From: Schlegelella_A sp965246805
GTDB lineage: Bacteria; Pseudomonadota; Gammaproteobacteria; Burkholderiales; Burkholderiaceae_C
Direction of reading: 5' to 3'
DNA: 64,000 nucleotides
Assembly: GCA_965246805.1 (NCBI GenBank)
Contig: CBDFFO010000006.1
Coordinates: forward strand, 806,001 to 870,000
Below, piece by piece: positions 43,822 to 53,125 of this stretch. Both the position numbers and the translations under genes were made by a program. Under the pieces are notes generated by a model. It was not told the DNA's origin, did not search any database, and saw only the letters and a program-made list of their open reading frames with translations. Each line of letters opens with the position of its first letter. The first letter of the stretch is position 1.

Positions 43822-45478
43822 GGACGTACCGCCATTGCGACGGATCGAGAACGCGCTCGCTCACGCGAGGCAATTCCGCGTCGAGTCGTGACCGCTCATC
43901 GAGCGTCAGCACGGGCCGTTGGACGAGCGCCAAGTTGTCTTCCAGTTGCGCGGTGCTTTCCATGCCCATCACGAGACTGGTCACCCACGGGAGTGAGCGA
44001 ACGTAGGCGACGCATAGATCGACCCGGCCGGTGCGATCGAGCCGGCGGACCCAGTGATCGAGATCGGCGCCAAGGACGCTCGCGTCGATGTCGTCGCAGT
44101 CGGGCCACCGGTCGTCGGGCAAGGTCAGGAGCCCTTGCAACAGCACGCTGCGCGCATGCAAGGCAACGTCGGGCCGGACCTCTACCGCCGCGAGGAAGTC
44201 ACGCGAACGCCAGCGCCAGTCGAGCAGGTTGACAGGCAGCTGAAGGTGCTGAACGTCGAGATCGGCCAGCGCCTCGAGCGCCTCGCTCACATGGCCAACG
44301 CTCGCGCCGAGCCGGCCGATGACACCCTCCTCACGCAGCTCGAGCAGGCGGGCCCAGGCCTCTCCGCCGAAAGCGTGCCGGTCCGCCCAGCGGTGCAAGA
44401 GCAGGGTGTCGATGCGTGACGCCTGCAACGCGTGCGTGGAGGCGAACACGCTCGCGTCGACGGCGTTGCGCACCGTGAGCGATGACGCATCGCTCTCGAG
44501 TCGCCCCGCCAGCCCGTTTAGCTTGGTCACGACGCGTGCCATGGCGCGCGACGCGGGCGACAGCAGTCTGCCGATGCGGGCTTCCGATCGTCCGTAGACT
44601 CGCGCCGTGTCGATAGTCTTGATGCCGGCTTCTACGGCGCCTTCGAGCAGCGCCGAAGCCTCGGAATCGTCGGGCATGCCGGCCCGGTTGGCCACGCCGT
44701 ATTCGAGACCGAGCTGAGCCGTTCCGAGGGTGATCGCGCTGTGCAGCCGACCATCAGCGCCGGCGTGGCTGGGGCATTGCAGCGCCGAGCGGCGGGCGAC
44801 GCCGCCCAGGCGGCCGACCAGTTGGCGCCACGGCACGCCGACCGGATCGGCCTCGTGCTCGAACACCTCCAGCAGGCGCAGGTAGTCCGCGAAGAGGTCG
44901 AGCGTGCAGCGCAGCGAGCGCCATGCGGACGGTGCATCGGCACAGACGAACGCGCGGGCCCCCGGTTGGCGACGCATCCAGGGCGTGACGTGTTCACGAT
45001 CCGATGCGGTGGTGCTGCAGGCCGCAGCAGCACGAAGCAACGACACCTCGAACACCTCGGCACTCATGCCGTAAGGCAGGCCGTCGTCGGGCGACGACGT
45101 ACCGAGGTAGCCCTTCCCCTGCGCATGCGCCCGCAGCAGGCCCTCGATGAATTCACCGTCTGGAAACAGGTTGTCGGCCGTCAGGCGCACGACGATCGCC
45201 GTGTCGGCCATCGATTGGGTGGCTAGCACGAACCGTTGCAGCACGTCATCGAGAGGTCCGCGACACGACGCGATGCCGGCGACGGCGAGTTCAAGCACGA
45301 CGGCGTCGTCGGCCGGATGATCCGAGGTAGCGACGAGCACGGGCAGCCCGCTGTTGGCGGCGCGCTGCGCGCACAGCACCATGCTCGGCCGACCGCCGAC
45401 GTGCAGCAACGCCTTGCCCGGAAGGCGGCTCGATGCCAAGCGGCACTGGATGACGACCAGCCGGTCGACACCGTTCAC
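43814..45478 (-). CDS. Fusion of SpsF-like nucleotidyltransferase and aldo/keto reductase
   Basis: A 554-residue two-domain protein. Residues 1-235 are a SpsF/COG1861-type cytidylyltransferase: QCRLASSRLPGKAL (11-24) is the nucleotide-binding loop and LTADNLF (99-105) the metal site. Residues 245-550 are an aldo/keto reductase with the full tetrad D290, Y295, K319 and H362. No PseF-type CMP-sugar synthetase is found in the window, so the first domain is the candidate for activating the nonulosonic acid; the reductase may reduce the same or a related sugar. Both roles are inferred. It overlaps pseC by four bases. Confidence 0.85.
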   Translation of the reverse strand: MNGVDRLVVIQCRLASSRLPGKALLHVGGRPSMVLCAQRAANSGLPVLVATSDHPADDAVVLELAVAGIASCRGPLDDVLQRFVLATQSMADTAIVVRLTADNLFPDGEFIEGLLRAHAQGKGYLGTSSPDDGLPYGMSAEVFEVSLLRAAAACSTTASDREHVTPWMRRQPGARAFVCADAPSAWRSLRCTLDLFADYLRLLEVFEHEADPVGVPWRQLVGRLGGVARRSALQCPSHAGADGRLHSAITLGTAQLGLEYGVANRAGMPDDSEASALLEGAVEAGIKTIDTARVYGRSEARIGRLLSPASRAMARVVTKLNGLAGRLESDASSLTVRNAVDASVFASTHALQASRIDTLLLHRWADRHAFGGEAWARLLELREEGVIGRLGASVGHVSEALEALADLDVQHLQLPVNLLDWRWRSRDFLAAVEVRPDVALHARSVLLQGLLTLPDDRWPDCDDIDASVLGADLDHWVRRLDRTGRVDLCVAYVRSLPWVTSLVMGMESTAQLEDNLALVQRPVLTLDERSRLDAELPRVSERVLDPSQWRYVHV

Positions 45479-46644
45479 GGCGAGCTCCCTGCCACGTCGC
45501 GCAGCGTCTCACGGAGCGCGTCGGCCACGCGGTCTTGCTGCACCTCGCTCAAGTCGTAATAGAGCGGCAGGCTGATCGCACCGGCGTAATAAGCTTCCGC
45601 GTTCTGGAAGTCACCCGCCGTGAATCCGTAGCGCTGGAAGTCCGGCTGCAGGTGGACCGGAATGTAGTGCACGTTTACGGCGATACCGCGTTCCCGCATG
45701 CCTTCGAAGACTTGCCGTCGAAGGCTCGAATCCTCCAGCACGATCGGGTACAGGTGAAGCGCCGAGCGACCTTCCGGCGCCTGATAAGGCAGCTTCAGTG
45801 GCATGCCGTCAAGTAATATGGCGTAGCGCCTCGCGAGCTCGTGGCGCCGCTCGACAAAGGCGTCGATGCGCCGCAGCTGACTCGTTCCGAGCACCGCCTG
45901 CAGGTCTGTCAGCCTGTAGTTGTAGCCGAGCGCCACTTGCTCGTAATACCAGGGGCCGTCGCTCTCACGATGCATCAACGGCGTCTCGCGCGTCATGCCA
46001 TGGCTGCGGAACAGCTGCATGGCCTGTGCGAGGGCCGCGTTGTTTGTCACGGCCATGCCGCCTTCGGCCGTCGTTACGATCTTCACAGGGTGGAAGCTGA
46101 AAACGGCGATGTCGGAATGCACGCAAGCGCCGATCTTCGCATCGAGGTACGAGCCGCCGATGGCATGCGACGCGTCTTCGATCACCTTGAAGTCGTAACG
46201 CCGCGCAAGCGCTGCGATGGCCCTCATGTCGCACGACTGGCCCGCGAAATGAACCGGAACGACCACCTTCGGCAAGCGCCCCGCGAGCGCGGCCTTCTCG
46301 AGCTGCGTGGCGAGCATCTCGGCGCTGAGGTTGTAAGTCATGGGATCGATATCGACGAAGCCGATATCCGCTCCGCAATAGCGCCCGCAATTGGCCGAAG
46401 CGAGAAAGGTGTTGGGTGAGGTCCAGAGCAGATCGCCCGGCCCGAGTCCGAGTGCCAGGCAAGCCACGTGCAGCGCGGACGTGGCACTGTTCACCGCGAC
46501 CGCATGTGCCGCGCCCGTGTAGGCGGCGACGGCGTTCTCGAACGCGGGAACCATCGGGCCCTGCGTCAGGAAATCCGATCTCAGCACATCGACGACAGCG
46601 TCGATGTCATCACTCGAAATGCTCTGGCGACCGTAGGGAATCAT
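45475..46644 (-). CDS. pseC: UDP-4-amino-4,6-dideoxy-sugar transaminase PseC
   Basis: PLP aminotransferase that aminates C4 of the PseB product, second step of pseudaminic acid synthesis. 389 residues with VNSATSALHVACLALGLG, HFAGQSCDM, VIEDASHAIGGSY and PLP lysine K188 in FSFHPVKIVTTAEGG. The start is set at MIPYGRQSI, the usual PseC beginning, four bases after the pseB stop; an ATG five codons earlier (46659) overlaps pseB. It follows pseB on the same strand. Confidence 0.93.
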   Translation of the reverse strand: MIPYGRQSISSDDIDAVVDVLRSDFLTQGPMVPAFENAVAAYTGAAHAVAVNSATSALHVACLALGLGPGDLLWTSPNTFLASANCGRYCGADIGFVDIDPMTYNLSAEMLATQLEKAALAGRLPKVVVPVHFAGQSCDMRAIAALARRYDFKVIEDASHAIGGSYLDAKIGACVHSDIAVFSFHPVKIVTTAEGGMAVTNNAALAQAMQLFRSHGMTRETPLMHRESDGPWYYEQVALGYNYRLTDLQAVLGTSQLRRIDAFVERRHELARRYAILLDGMPLKLPYQAPEGRSALHLYPIVLEDSSLRRQVFEGMRERGIAVNVHYIPVHLQPDFQRYGFTAGDFQNAEAYYAGAISLPLYYDLSEVQQDRVADALRETLRDVAGSSP

Positions 46645-46648
46645 CGGT

Positions 46649-47662
46649 CTAGGCGACATGCCCCGGTTCGACGTGTTCCCTTATCAAGGCACGCAACTGC
46701 GCCACGTCCAGGAATTCGGTGTTGCTTCCGCTGTCGTAGCTGAAACCCGGCGCAACGGCCGTCCCGTTCATCTTCAAGCGGTAGTCGCTTGCCGTGAACT
46801 GTCCGGCCGATGGGAGGATGGCGTAGTAAGGGCCGAGATCGAGCGTGTTGAAGCTGTCGCTCGCGGTGATCATTTCCTCATGGACTTTTTCACCCGGTCG
46901 CACGCCCACGACGGGGTGCTCGCACTCCGGCCCGATCGCCATCGCCATGTCGGTGATGCGATAGGACGGGATTTTCGGCACCAGGATCTCGCCGCCCCAC
47001 GCGTTCTCGAGCGACCACAACACCATGTCGACGCCTTCCTGGAGGCTGATGTTGAAGCGCGTCATCGCGGCATCGGTGATCGGCAGCACGCCGGTCTTGC
47101 GGCGCTCGAGGAAGAACGGCACCACCGAGCCGCGGCTGCCGAGCACGTTGCCGTAGCGCACGACGCTGAAGCGCAGGTCGCGATGGCCCTTGATGTTGTT
47201 GGCGGCGACGAAGAGCTTGTCGGAACAGAGCTTGGTCGCACCGTACAGGTTGATCGGTGCGGCGGCCTTGTCGGTCGAGAGCGCGACGACGCGCTGCACG
47301 CCGGAATCGAGGCAGGCCTCGATCAGGTTCTGCGCGCCCAGCACGTTCGTCTTGATGCATTCGAACGGGTTGTATTCGGCTGCCGGCACCTGCTTCAGCG
47401 CGGCCGCATGGATGACGACATCGACGCCTTCGAGCGCCCGACGCAAGCGCGGCTCGTCGCGCACGTCACCGATGAAGTAACGCAACGCGCGGTATCGACT
47501 CTCGGGGAAGATCTGCGACATCTCGAACTGCTTCAGCTCGTCGCGCGAATAGACGACGAGGCGCTTCACGTCCGGGTACTTTTCGAGCACCGTGCGAATG
47601 AACGCCTTGCCGAACGAGCCGGTGCCTCCTGTCACGAGAATCGATCGGTTCGAAAGCGTCAT
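46649..47662 (-). CDS. pseB: UDP-N-acetylglucosamine 4,6-dehydratase (inverting), PseB
   Basis: First enzyme of pseudaminic acid synthesis: 4,6-dehydration with C5 inversion of UDP-GlcNAc. 337 residues of the FlaA1-like SDR group: TGGTGSFGKAF (11-21), and a catalytic set D131, K132, Y140 and K144 in STDKAAAPINLYGATK, equivalent to D132/K133/Y141 of FlaA1. The start is MTLSNRSILVTG; upstream in-frame sequence lies within ugd. Five bases separate it from the ugd stop. Confidence 0.95.
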   Translation of the reverse strand: MTLSNRSILVTGGTGSFGKAFIRTVLEKYPDVKRLVVYSRDELKQFEMSQIFPESRYRALRYFIGDVRDEPRLRRALEGVDVVIHAAALKQVPAAEYNPFECIKTNVLGAQNLIEACLDSGVQRVVALSTDKAAAPINLYGATKLCSDKLFVAANNIKGHRDLRFSVVRYGNVLGSRGSVVPFFLERRKTGVLPITDAAMTRFNISLQEGVDMVLWSLENAWGGEILVPKIPSYRITDMAMAIGPECEHPVVGVRPGEKVHEEMITASDSFNTLDLGPYYAILPSAGQFTASDYRLKMNGTAVAPGFSYDSGSNTEFLDVAQLRALIREHVEPGHVA

Positions 47663-47667
47663 GATGG

Positions 47668-49014
47668 TTAGGCCTTGGGTTCGGAAACGGCGGCGGCACG
47701 GCCGATCGCGAGGTACCGGAAGCCAGCGGCCGCGAGGCGCGCCGGTTCGTAAAGGTTCCGGCCGTCGAAGATGAGCGGGCTCTTGAGCCGACGCGCGAGG
47801 TTGCCGAAATCGGGGCTGCGGAATTCCTTCCACTCGGTGACGATGAGCAGCGCATCGGCGTTGTCGCAGGCGTCGAGTGCGGTTGTCGCGAACCTCACGC
47901 CGATGCGATCAAAGTAGTGGCGTTTCGCCTCGGCGAGAGCGACCGGGTCGTAAGCCGTCACGGTCGCGCCGCGCGCGACGAGGTCGTCGATCAACACACG
48001 GCTCGGTGCCTCGCGCATGTCGTCGGTGTTCGGTTTGAACGCGAGGCCCCAGACGGCGAAATGCCTGCCGCCGAGATCGGGCCCGAAGTGTTCGACTACC
48101 TTTTGTGTCAGGCGCTGCTTCTGCACGTCGTTGACCGACTCGACGGCCCGCAGCACGGCGAGCCGGTGGCCGTGTTCGGCGCCACTGCGGATGAGCGCCT
48201 GCACGTCCTTCGGAAAGCACGATCCACCATAGCCGCAGCCGGCGTAGAGAAACGAATAGCCGATGCGCGAATCGGATCCGATGCCCTTGCGCACGGCCTC
48301 TACGTCGGCACCGAGGTCTTCGGCCAGGTTCGCGAGCTCGTTCATGAAGCTGATGCGCGTCGCGAGCATCGCGTTGGCGGCGTACTTCGTGAGCTCGGCC
48401 GAACGGACGTCCATCACGAGCAGCCGATCGTGGTTGCGCAGGTAGGGTTCGTAAAGCGCGCGCATCAGTTCGATCGCCCGCTCGTCGTCGGCGCCGATCA
48501 CGACGCGGTCGGGGCGCATGAAGTCGGCGACGGCGGCCCCTTCCTTCAGGAACTCAGGGTTCGAGACGACAGCGAACGCATCGACGTGGCCCCGAGCTTT
48601 CAACGCTTCCCCGATCACCTGTCGCACCTTGTCGGCGGTGCCGACCGGCACCGTGCTCTTGTCGACGATGACCTTGTAGCCTGTCATCCGCTCGCCGATG
48701 GAACGGGCGGCAGCGAGCACGTGGCGCAGGTCGGCCGAGCCGTCTTCGTCGGGCGGCGTGCCGACCGCGATGAACTGCAGCAGGCCGTGCGCGACGGCAC
48801 GGTCGATATCGGTCGTGAATGCGAGGCGGCGCGCCTGCACGTTGGCAGCCACGATGGGCGCGAGGCCGGGTTCGTGGATCGGGATGCCGCCCCCGTTCAA
48901 AACCTCGACCTTCTTCGGATCGATGTCGAGGCACACCACGTCGTTTCCCATCTCGGCCAGGCATGCACCCGTGACGAGGCCGACATAGCCGGTGCCGATC
49001 ACGGTCACCTTCAT
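47668..49014 (-). CDS. ugd: UDP-glucose 6-dehydrogenase
   Basis: Oxidises UDP-glucose to UDP-glucuronate. 448 residues: NAD motif GTGYVGLVTG (7-16), EFLKEG, the K210 block TKYAANAMLATRISFMNE, and the catalytic C266 in GYGGSCFPKD. Complete. The product supplies uronic acid for the glycan. It lies 43 bases downstream of gmd and directly precedes pseB, both on the - strand. Confidence 0.96.
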   Translation of the reverse strand: MKVTVIGTGYVGLVTGACLAEMGNDVVCLDIDPKKVEVLNGGGIPIHEPGLAPIVAANVQARRLAFTTDIDRAVAHGLLQFIAVGTPPDEDGSADLRHVLAAARSIGERMTGYKVIVDKSTVPVGTADKVRQVIGEALKARGHVDAFAVVSNPEFLKEGAAVADFMRPDRVVIGADDERAIELMRALYEPYLRNHDRLLVMDVRSAELTKYAANAMLATRISFMNELANLAEDLGADVEAVRKGIGSDSRIGYSFLYAGCGYGGSCFPKDVQALIRSGAEHGHRLAVLRAVESVNDVQKQRLTQKVVEHFGPDLGGRHFAVWGLAFKPNTDDMREAPSRVLIDDLVARGATVTAYDPVALAEAKRHYFDRIGVRFATTALDACDNADALLIVTEWKEFRSPDFGNLARRLKSPLIFDGRNLYEPARLAAAGFRYLAIGRAAAVSEPKA

Positions 49015-49057
49015 AGAGGGCTCCGGCCCGGTGTCGCTCTGGAAAGGCGCATCGCGG

Positions 49058-50197
49058 TCATTCGTTGTGGTCGTAGGCGTGGAAGCCGGCCTGCTTGACG
49101 AGGGTGTCGCGGAGAGCCGCGGTGTAGTCGCTTCGAACCATCTCGCGCACGATCTCGGGCAGCGTTGTCTTCGGGACCCAGCCGAGCTTGGCCTTGGCCT
49201 TGCTCGGGTCGCCGAGAAGCGACTCGACTTCGGTCGGGCGGAAATAGCGCGGGTCGACCTTCACGACCACATCGCCGACCCGGCAGCTTGCCGGTGCCTG
49301 GCCCTCAACCTCTGTGACGCTCGCCACGGTGCCGACCTCCGCTTCGCCTGCGCCGGTGAACGCGATCGTGAGGCCCAGTTCCGCTGCTGCGAGTTCGACG
49401 AACTGGCGAACGCTGTACTGCGCCCCGGTCGCGATGACGAAGTCTTCGGGTTCGTCCTGCTGCAGCATCAGCCACTGCACCTCGACGTAGTCCTTCGCGT
49501 GGCCCCAATCGCGCAGCGCCGACAGGTTGCCCAGATACAGGCAATCCTGCAGACCGAGAACGATGCGCGCCACGGCGCGCGTGATCTTGCGCGTGACGAA
49601 TGTCTCGCCACGCACGGGGCTCTCGTGGTTGAAGAGTATGCCGTTGCACGCGTAGAGCCCGTAAGCCTCGCGGTAGTTCACGGTGATCCAGTACGCGTAG
49701 AGCTTGGCCACCGCGTAGGGGCTGCGAGGGTAGAACGGCGTGGTCTCGGTCTGCGGCGAGGCCTGCACCAGGCCGTAGAGCTCCGACGTGCTGGCCTGGT
49801 AGAAGCGCGTCTTCTTCTCGAGGCCGAGGATGCGGATCGCTTCGAGCATCCGCAGTGTTCCGATGCCATCGGCGTTCGCCGTGTATTCGGGCGTCTCGAA
49901 GCTCACCGCCACGTGGCTCATTGCGGCGAGGTTGTAGATCTCGTCGGGTTGCACCTGCTGAACGATGCGAATCAGGTTGGTCGAATCGGTGAGATCGCCA
50001 TGGTGCAACTTGAAGCGCTGATGATCGACATGCGGGTCCTCGTACAGGTGATCGATGCGGTCGGTGTTGAACAGTGAGGAGCGTCGCTTCACGCCGTGCA
50101 CTTCGTAGCCCTTGGCGAGCAGCAGTTCCGAAAGATACGCGCCGTCCTGTCCCGTCACGCCGGTGATGAGCGCGATCTTGCCGCTTGCCGAGTTCAT
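49058..50197 (-). CDS. gmd: GDP-mannose 4,6-dehydratase
   Basis: Converts GDP-mannose to GDP-4-keto-6-deoxymannose, first step toward GDP-L-fucose. 379 residues: NADP motif TGVTGQDGAYLSE (12-24), ASTSELYG (135-142), Y161-x3-K165 in SPYAVAKLYAYW and the GMD signature FNHESPVRGETFVTRK. The start at 50197 overlaps the fcl stop (ATGA) and gives the usual N-terminus. Confidence 0.96.
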   Translation of the reverse strand: MNSASGKIALITGVTGQDGAYLSELLLAKGYEVHGVKRRSSLFNTDRIDHLYEDPHVDHQRFKLHHGDLTDSTNLIRIVQQVQPDEIYNLAAMSHVAVSFETPEYTANADGIGTLRMLEAIRILGLEKKTRFYQASTSELYGLVQASPQTETTPFYPRSPYAVAKLYAYWITVNYREAYGLYACNGILFNHESPVRGETFVTRKITRAVARIVLGLQDCLYLGNLSALRDWGHAKDYVEVQWLMLQQDEPEDFVIATGAQYSVRQFVELAAAELGLTIAFTGAGEAEVGTVASVTEVEGQAPASCRVGDVVVKVDPRYFRPTEVESLLGDPSKAKAKLGWVPKTTLPEIVREMVRSDYTAALRDTLVKQAGFHAYDHNE

Positions 50198-51198
50198 GTG
50201 TGCTCCCGGATCGCTTGCACCGGCGCGTCGGGCGCGCGATGCGCGTCTTGGAAGGGCGCTGCCGCGTAGGCTCGGGCGATGCCGTCGCGCAGCCCTGTCC
50301 TGGCACGCCAGCCGAGGGCGGTGAGCCGGCTCACGTCGAGGAGCTTTCGGGGCGTGCCGTCGGGCTTGCTTGCATCGAAGGTGAGTCGGCCGGTGAAGCC
50401 GACCACGTCGCAAACCAGCTGGGCGAGTTCGGCGATGGTCACGTCGATGCCCGTGCCGATGTTGAGGAGCACTGGCTTCTGAGCCCCGGTGGTGTTCGAG
50501 TTCGTGTCGCCGTTCTCCATCAGGTAGATGCAGGCATCGGCGAGGTCATCAACATAGAGGAATTCCCGGCGCGGCGTGCCACTACCCCACACAATGATCT
50601 CGGCATCGCCCGCTTGCTTTGCCTCGTGCGCCTTGCGCATCAATGCGGGCAACACGTGGCTGTTCGCGAGGTCGTGGTTGTCTTCGGGGCCGTACAGGTT
50701 GGTCGGCATCACGCTCACGTAGCGGCGCCCGTGCTGGGCGTTGAACGCTTCGCAAAGCTTCAGGCCGGCAATCTTCGCGATCGCGTAAGGCTCGTTGGTG
50801 GGCTCCAGCGGCCCGGTCAGAAGGTATTCCTCGCGGATCGGCTGGGGGCAGTCGCGCGGGTAGATGCAACTGCTGCCGAGGAACATCAGGCGCTCGACGC
50901 CGGCCGCATGGGCTGCGCCAATGAGATTGGCTTCGATCGCGAGGTTTTCGTAGAGAAAGTCGGCGCGGTAGGTGTCGTTGGCGAGGATGCCGCCGACCTT
51001 CGCGGCGGCGATAAAGATGTAGTCGGGGCGCTCAGCATGAATGAAATCGCGCACGGCCCGTTGGTCGAGCAGGTCGAGCTCGGCGCGGCTGCGCGTCAGC
51101 ACGCGCTGGTAACCGCCCGCGCGCAAGCGGCGCATTAGCGCCGAGCCGACCATGCCGCGATGGCCGGCGACGAAAATCTTCGAAGCGGACGAGATCAT
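50194..51198 (-). CDS. fcl: GDP-L-fucose synthase
   Basis: Epimerase-reductase that makes GDP-L-fucose from the Gmd product. 334 residues: AGHRGMVGSA (11-20), GSSCIYP (108-114) with Y138-x3-K142 in NEPYAIAKIAG, and SGTPRREFLYVDDLADA. It overlaps manC upstream and gmd downstream by four bases each, so manC-fcl-gmd is a translationally coupled GDP-fucose module. Confidence 0.95.
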   Translation of the reverse strand: MISSASKIFVAGHRGMVGSALMRRLRAGGYQRVLTRSRAELDLLDQRAVRDFIHAERPDYIFIAAAKVGGILANDTYRADFLYENLAIEANLIGAAHAAGVERLMFLGSSCIYPRDCPQPIREEYLLTGPLEPTNEPYAIAKIAGLKLCEAFNAQHGRRYVSVMPTNLYGPEDNHDLANSHVLPALMRKAHEAKQAGDAEIIVWGSGTPRREFLYVDDLADACIYLMENGDTNSNTTGAQKPVLLNIGTGIDVTIAELAQLVCDVVGFTGRLTFDASKPDGTPRKLLDVSRLTALGWRARTGLRDGIARAYAAAPFQDAHRAPDAPVQAIREHT

Positions 51199-52658
51199 TG
51201 TCGGCCGTAGTGGTCTTCGAAGCGGACGATGTCGTCCTCGCCGAGGTAGGCGCCCGACTGCACCTCGATGATCTCGAGCGGTAGCTGCCCGGGATTGGCC
51301 AGGCGATGCTTCTGGCCGAGCGGGATGTAGGTGCTCTGGTTCTCCGACAGGAGCGCGACCGACTCGCCGTTCGTGACCTCGGCCGTGCCCGACACAACGA
51401 TCCAGTGCTCCGCGCGGTGGTGGTGCATCTGCAAGCTGAGTTTCGCGCCGGGCTTCACCATGATGCGTTTCACCTGGAAGCGCGAGCCCTCGTCGACCTG
51501 CTCGTACCAGCCCCAGGGCCGGTGCACGCGCAAATGCGTGCTGGCTTCATGACGTCCGCGCGCGCCGAGCGTGGCGACCAGCGTCTTCACGTTCTGGCTG
51601 CGCGACTGCTCTGCCACCAGCACCGCGTCGGGCGTCTCGACGATCACCAGGTTGTCGAGGCCAAGGGTGCTGACGAGCCGGCTGGTCGAATGCACGTAGG
51701 TGTTGCGTGTGTCTTCGAGCAGCACGTCGCCGTGCGTCGCGTTGCCTTCGGCATCGCGCGCGCTCGTGCCCCACACCGCGTCCCACGAGCCCAGATCGCT
51801 CCAGCCGGCATCGAGCGGGACCATGCGAACATGGAAGGCGGAGACCTTCGCGGTCGCGGGCTCCATCACCGCGTAGTCGATGCTTTCTCCAGCGATCGCC
51901 TCGAACGCGGTCTTGTCGGGGCGAATGAAAGGGGCGTCGGACTTGCTTGCCGACCACGCCGCACGGGTGGCGGCATCGATGTCGGGGCGATACGCGTCGA
52001 GCGCGCGCAACCACACGCTCGCCCGCACGACGAACATACCGCTGTTCCAGTAATAGCCTCCGTCGGCGACGTATGCCGCCGCCGTCGCCGAATCCGGCTT
52101 CTCGACGAACGTGTCGACGTCCATCTGTCCGGACGTCGACCCTGGCTTCACGCGCACATAACCGAAGGCTGTTTCGGGTCGCGTCGGCCGGATGCCGAGC
52201 ACGACGATGGCGCCGTCGCTCGCGGCCGCGACCGCGCGGCGCAACGCGGTATCGAAGGCGCCGAGGTCGGCCACGGTGTGGTCGGAGGCCGTCACCACCA
52301 GGATCGGGTCGTATCCGGATTCATCGCCGCCGGCGAAGAGCGCTGCCAGCGTGAGTGCGGGTGCGGTATTGCGGCCCGCCGGCTCGAGCAGCACCGCGCC
52401 GGGCGAGATGCGCACTTCACGCAACTGATCCATCGCCATGAATCGGTGTTCCTCGTTCGCGACGATGCAGGGCGGCGCGACTTCGATGGACGGCCCGGCG
52501 AGGGCCATCAGGCGCAGGGTGGCTTGCTGGAACAAGGTCTGATCGCCCGACAGTGCGAGGAACTGCTTCGGGTACAGCGCGCGGCTGAGCGGCCACAGCC
52601 GCGTGCCGCTGCCGCCGGCCAACACCACCGGCAGGACGTGTTCGACGGGGACGTTCAT
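51195..52658 (-). CDS. manC: Mannose-1-phosphate guanylyltransferase / mannose-6-phosphate isomerase (bifunctional)
   Basis: Makes GDP-mannose and interconverts fructose-6-P and mannose-6-P. 487 residues: GGSGTRLWPLSR nucleotide-binding loop (residues 15-26), ASDH, TFVEKPD and NSGMFVV in the transferase domain, then a C-terminal cupin isomerase domain with RPWGWYEQVD and QMHHHRAEHWIVVSGTAEV. No phosphomannomutase gene is in the window. The start at 52658 overlaps the regulator stop (ATGA). Confidence 0.96.
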   Translation of the reverse strand: MNVPVEHVLPVVLAGGSGTRLWPLSRALYPKQFLALSGDQTLFQQATLRLMALAGPSIEVAPPCIVANEEHRFMAMDQLREVRISPGAVLLEPAGRNTAPALTLAALFAGGDESGYDPILVVTASDHTVADLGAFDTALRRAVAAASDGAIVVLGIRPTRPETAFGYVRVKPGSTSGQMDVDTFVEKPDSATAAAYVADGGYYWNSGMFVVRASVWLRALDAYRPDIDAATRAAWSASKSDAPFIRPDKTAFEAIAGESIDYAVMEPATAKVSAFHVRMVPLDAGWSDLGSWDAVWGTSARDAEGNATHGDVLLEDTRNTYVHSTSRLVSTLGLDNLVIVETPDAVLVAEQSRSQNVKTLVATLGARGRHEASTHLRVHRPWGWYEQVDEGSRFQVKRIMVKPGAKLSLQMHHHRAEHWIVVSGTAEVTNGESVALLSENQSTYIPLGQKHRLANPGQLPLEIIEVQSGAYLGEDDIVRFEDHYGRQ

Positions 52659-53029
52659 GACGGGCTGCCTTCCTGGCGTTCCACCTCTGCGCGCAGCAGG
52701 GAAATCTGCGATTTCAAGCTCACGTATTCGAGTTCCTTGCGGGCCAGAAAGGCCTGCGTGAGTCGAAGCCGGTGGTTGACGCCGTGCGGCGTCAAGACGT
52801 AGAGATAACCTAACTTGTGGTCGCTGCGGCGAAAGTTCTGCGCCTTGACCCAACCCTTGGCGAGCAACGCCTTCAAGAGGTAATGCGTCTTGCCGAGGCT
52901 CACACCCAGTTCGGCCGCGAGCTGGCGCTGCGAGTAGTCGGGATGCTGCTCGAGCACCCGCAGCAGATCGAGCTCGGCCCGGTCAGGCGGCGCATCGCTG
53001 TTCGATGATGGGGAGATGGGTGCGTTCAT
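52655..53029 (-). CDS. MarR family EPS-associated transcriptional regulator
   Basis: A 124-residue winged-helix protein: LDLLRVLEQHPDYSQRQLAAELGVSLGKTHYLLKALLAKGWVKAQ (residues 21-65) is the helix-turn-helix, followed by a wing LGYLYVLTPHG and a C-terminal coiled coil. Matches the EPS-associated MarR group found in exopolysaccharide loci. Probably regulates this cluster; target unknown. It overlaps manC by four bases and has a 96-base gap with two inverted repeats upstream. Confidence 0.88.
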   Translation of the reverse strand: MNAPISPSSNSDAPPDRAELDLLRVLEQHPDYSQRQLAAELGVSLGKTHYLLKALLAKGWVKAQNFRRSDHKLGYLYVLTPHGVNHRLRLTQAFLARKELEYVSLKSQISLLRAEVERQEGSPS

Positions 53030-53075
53030 GGATTGAACGCGAGTCTAGCGCAGCCGCCGGGCAATCCATTTCCAG

Positions 53076-53090
53076 GCTGCGGCCCGCAGC
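53076..53090. repeat. GC-rich inverted repeat before the EPS regulator gene
   Basis: GCTGCGG, one base, CCGCAGC forms a perfect 7-base arm repeat in the 96-base gap between rfbC and the regulator gene. A second, imperfect hairpin (CCGCA, three bases, TGCGG) lies at about 53102-53114. They could be an operator or a leftover terminator of rfbC; no T run is seen. Confidence 0.5.
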
Positions 53091-53125
53091 GCTCAACGGG
53101 CCGCACGATGCGGTCCTGACGACGT

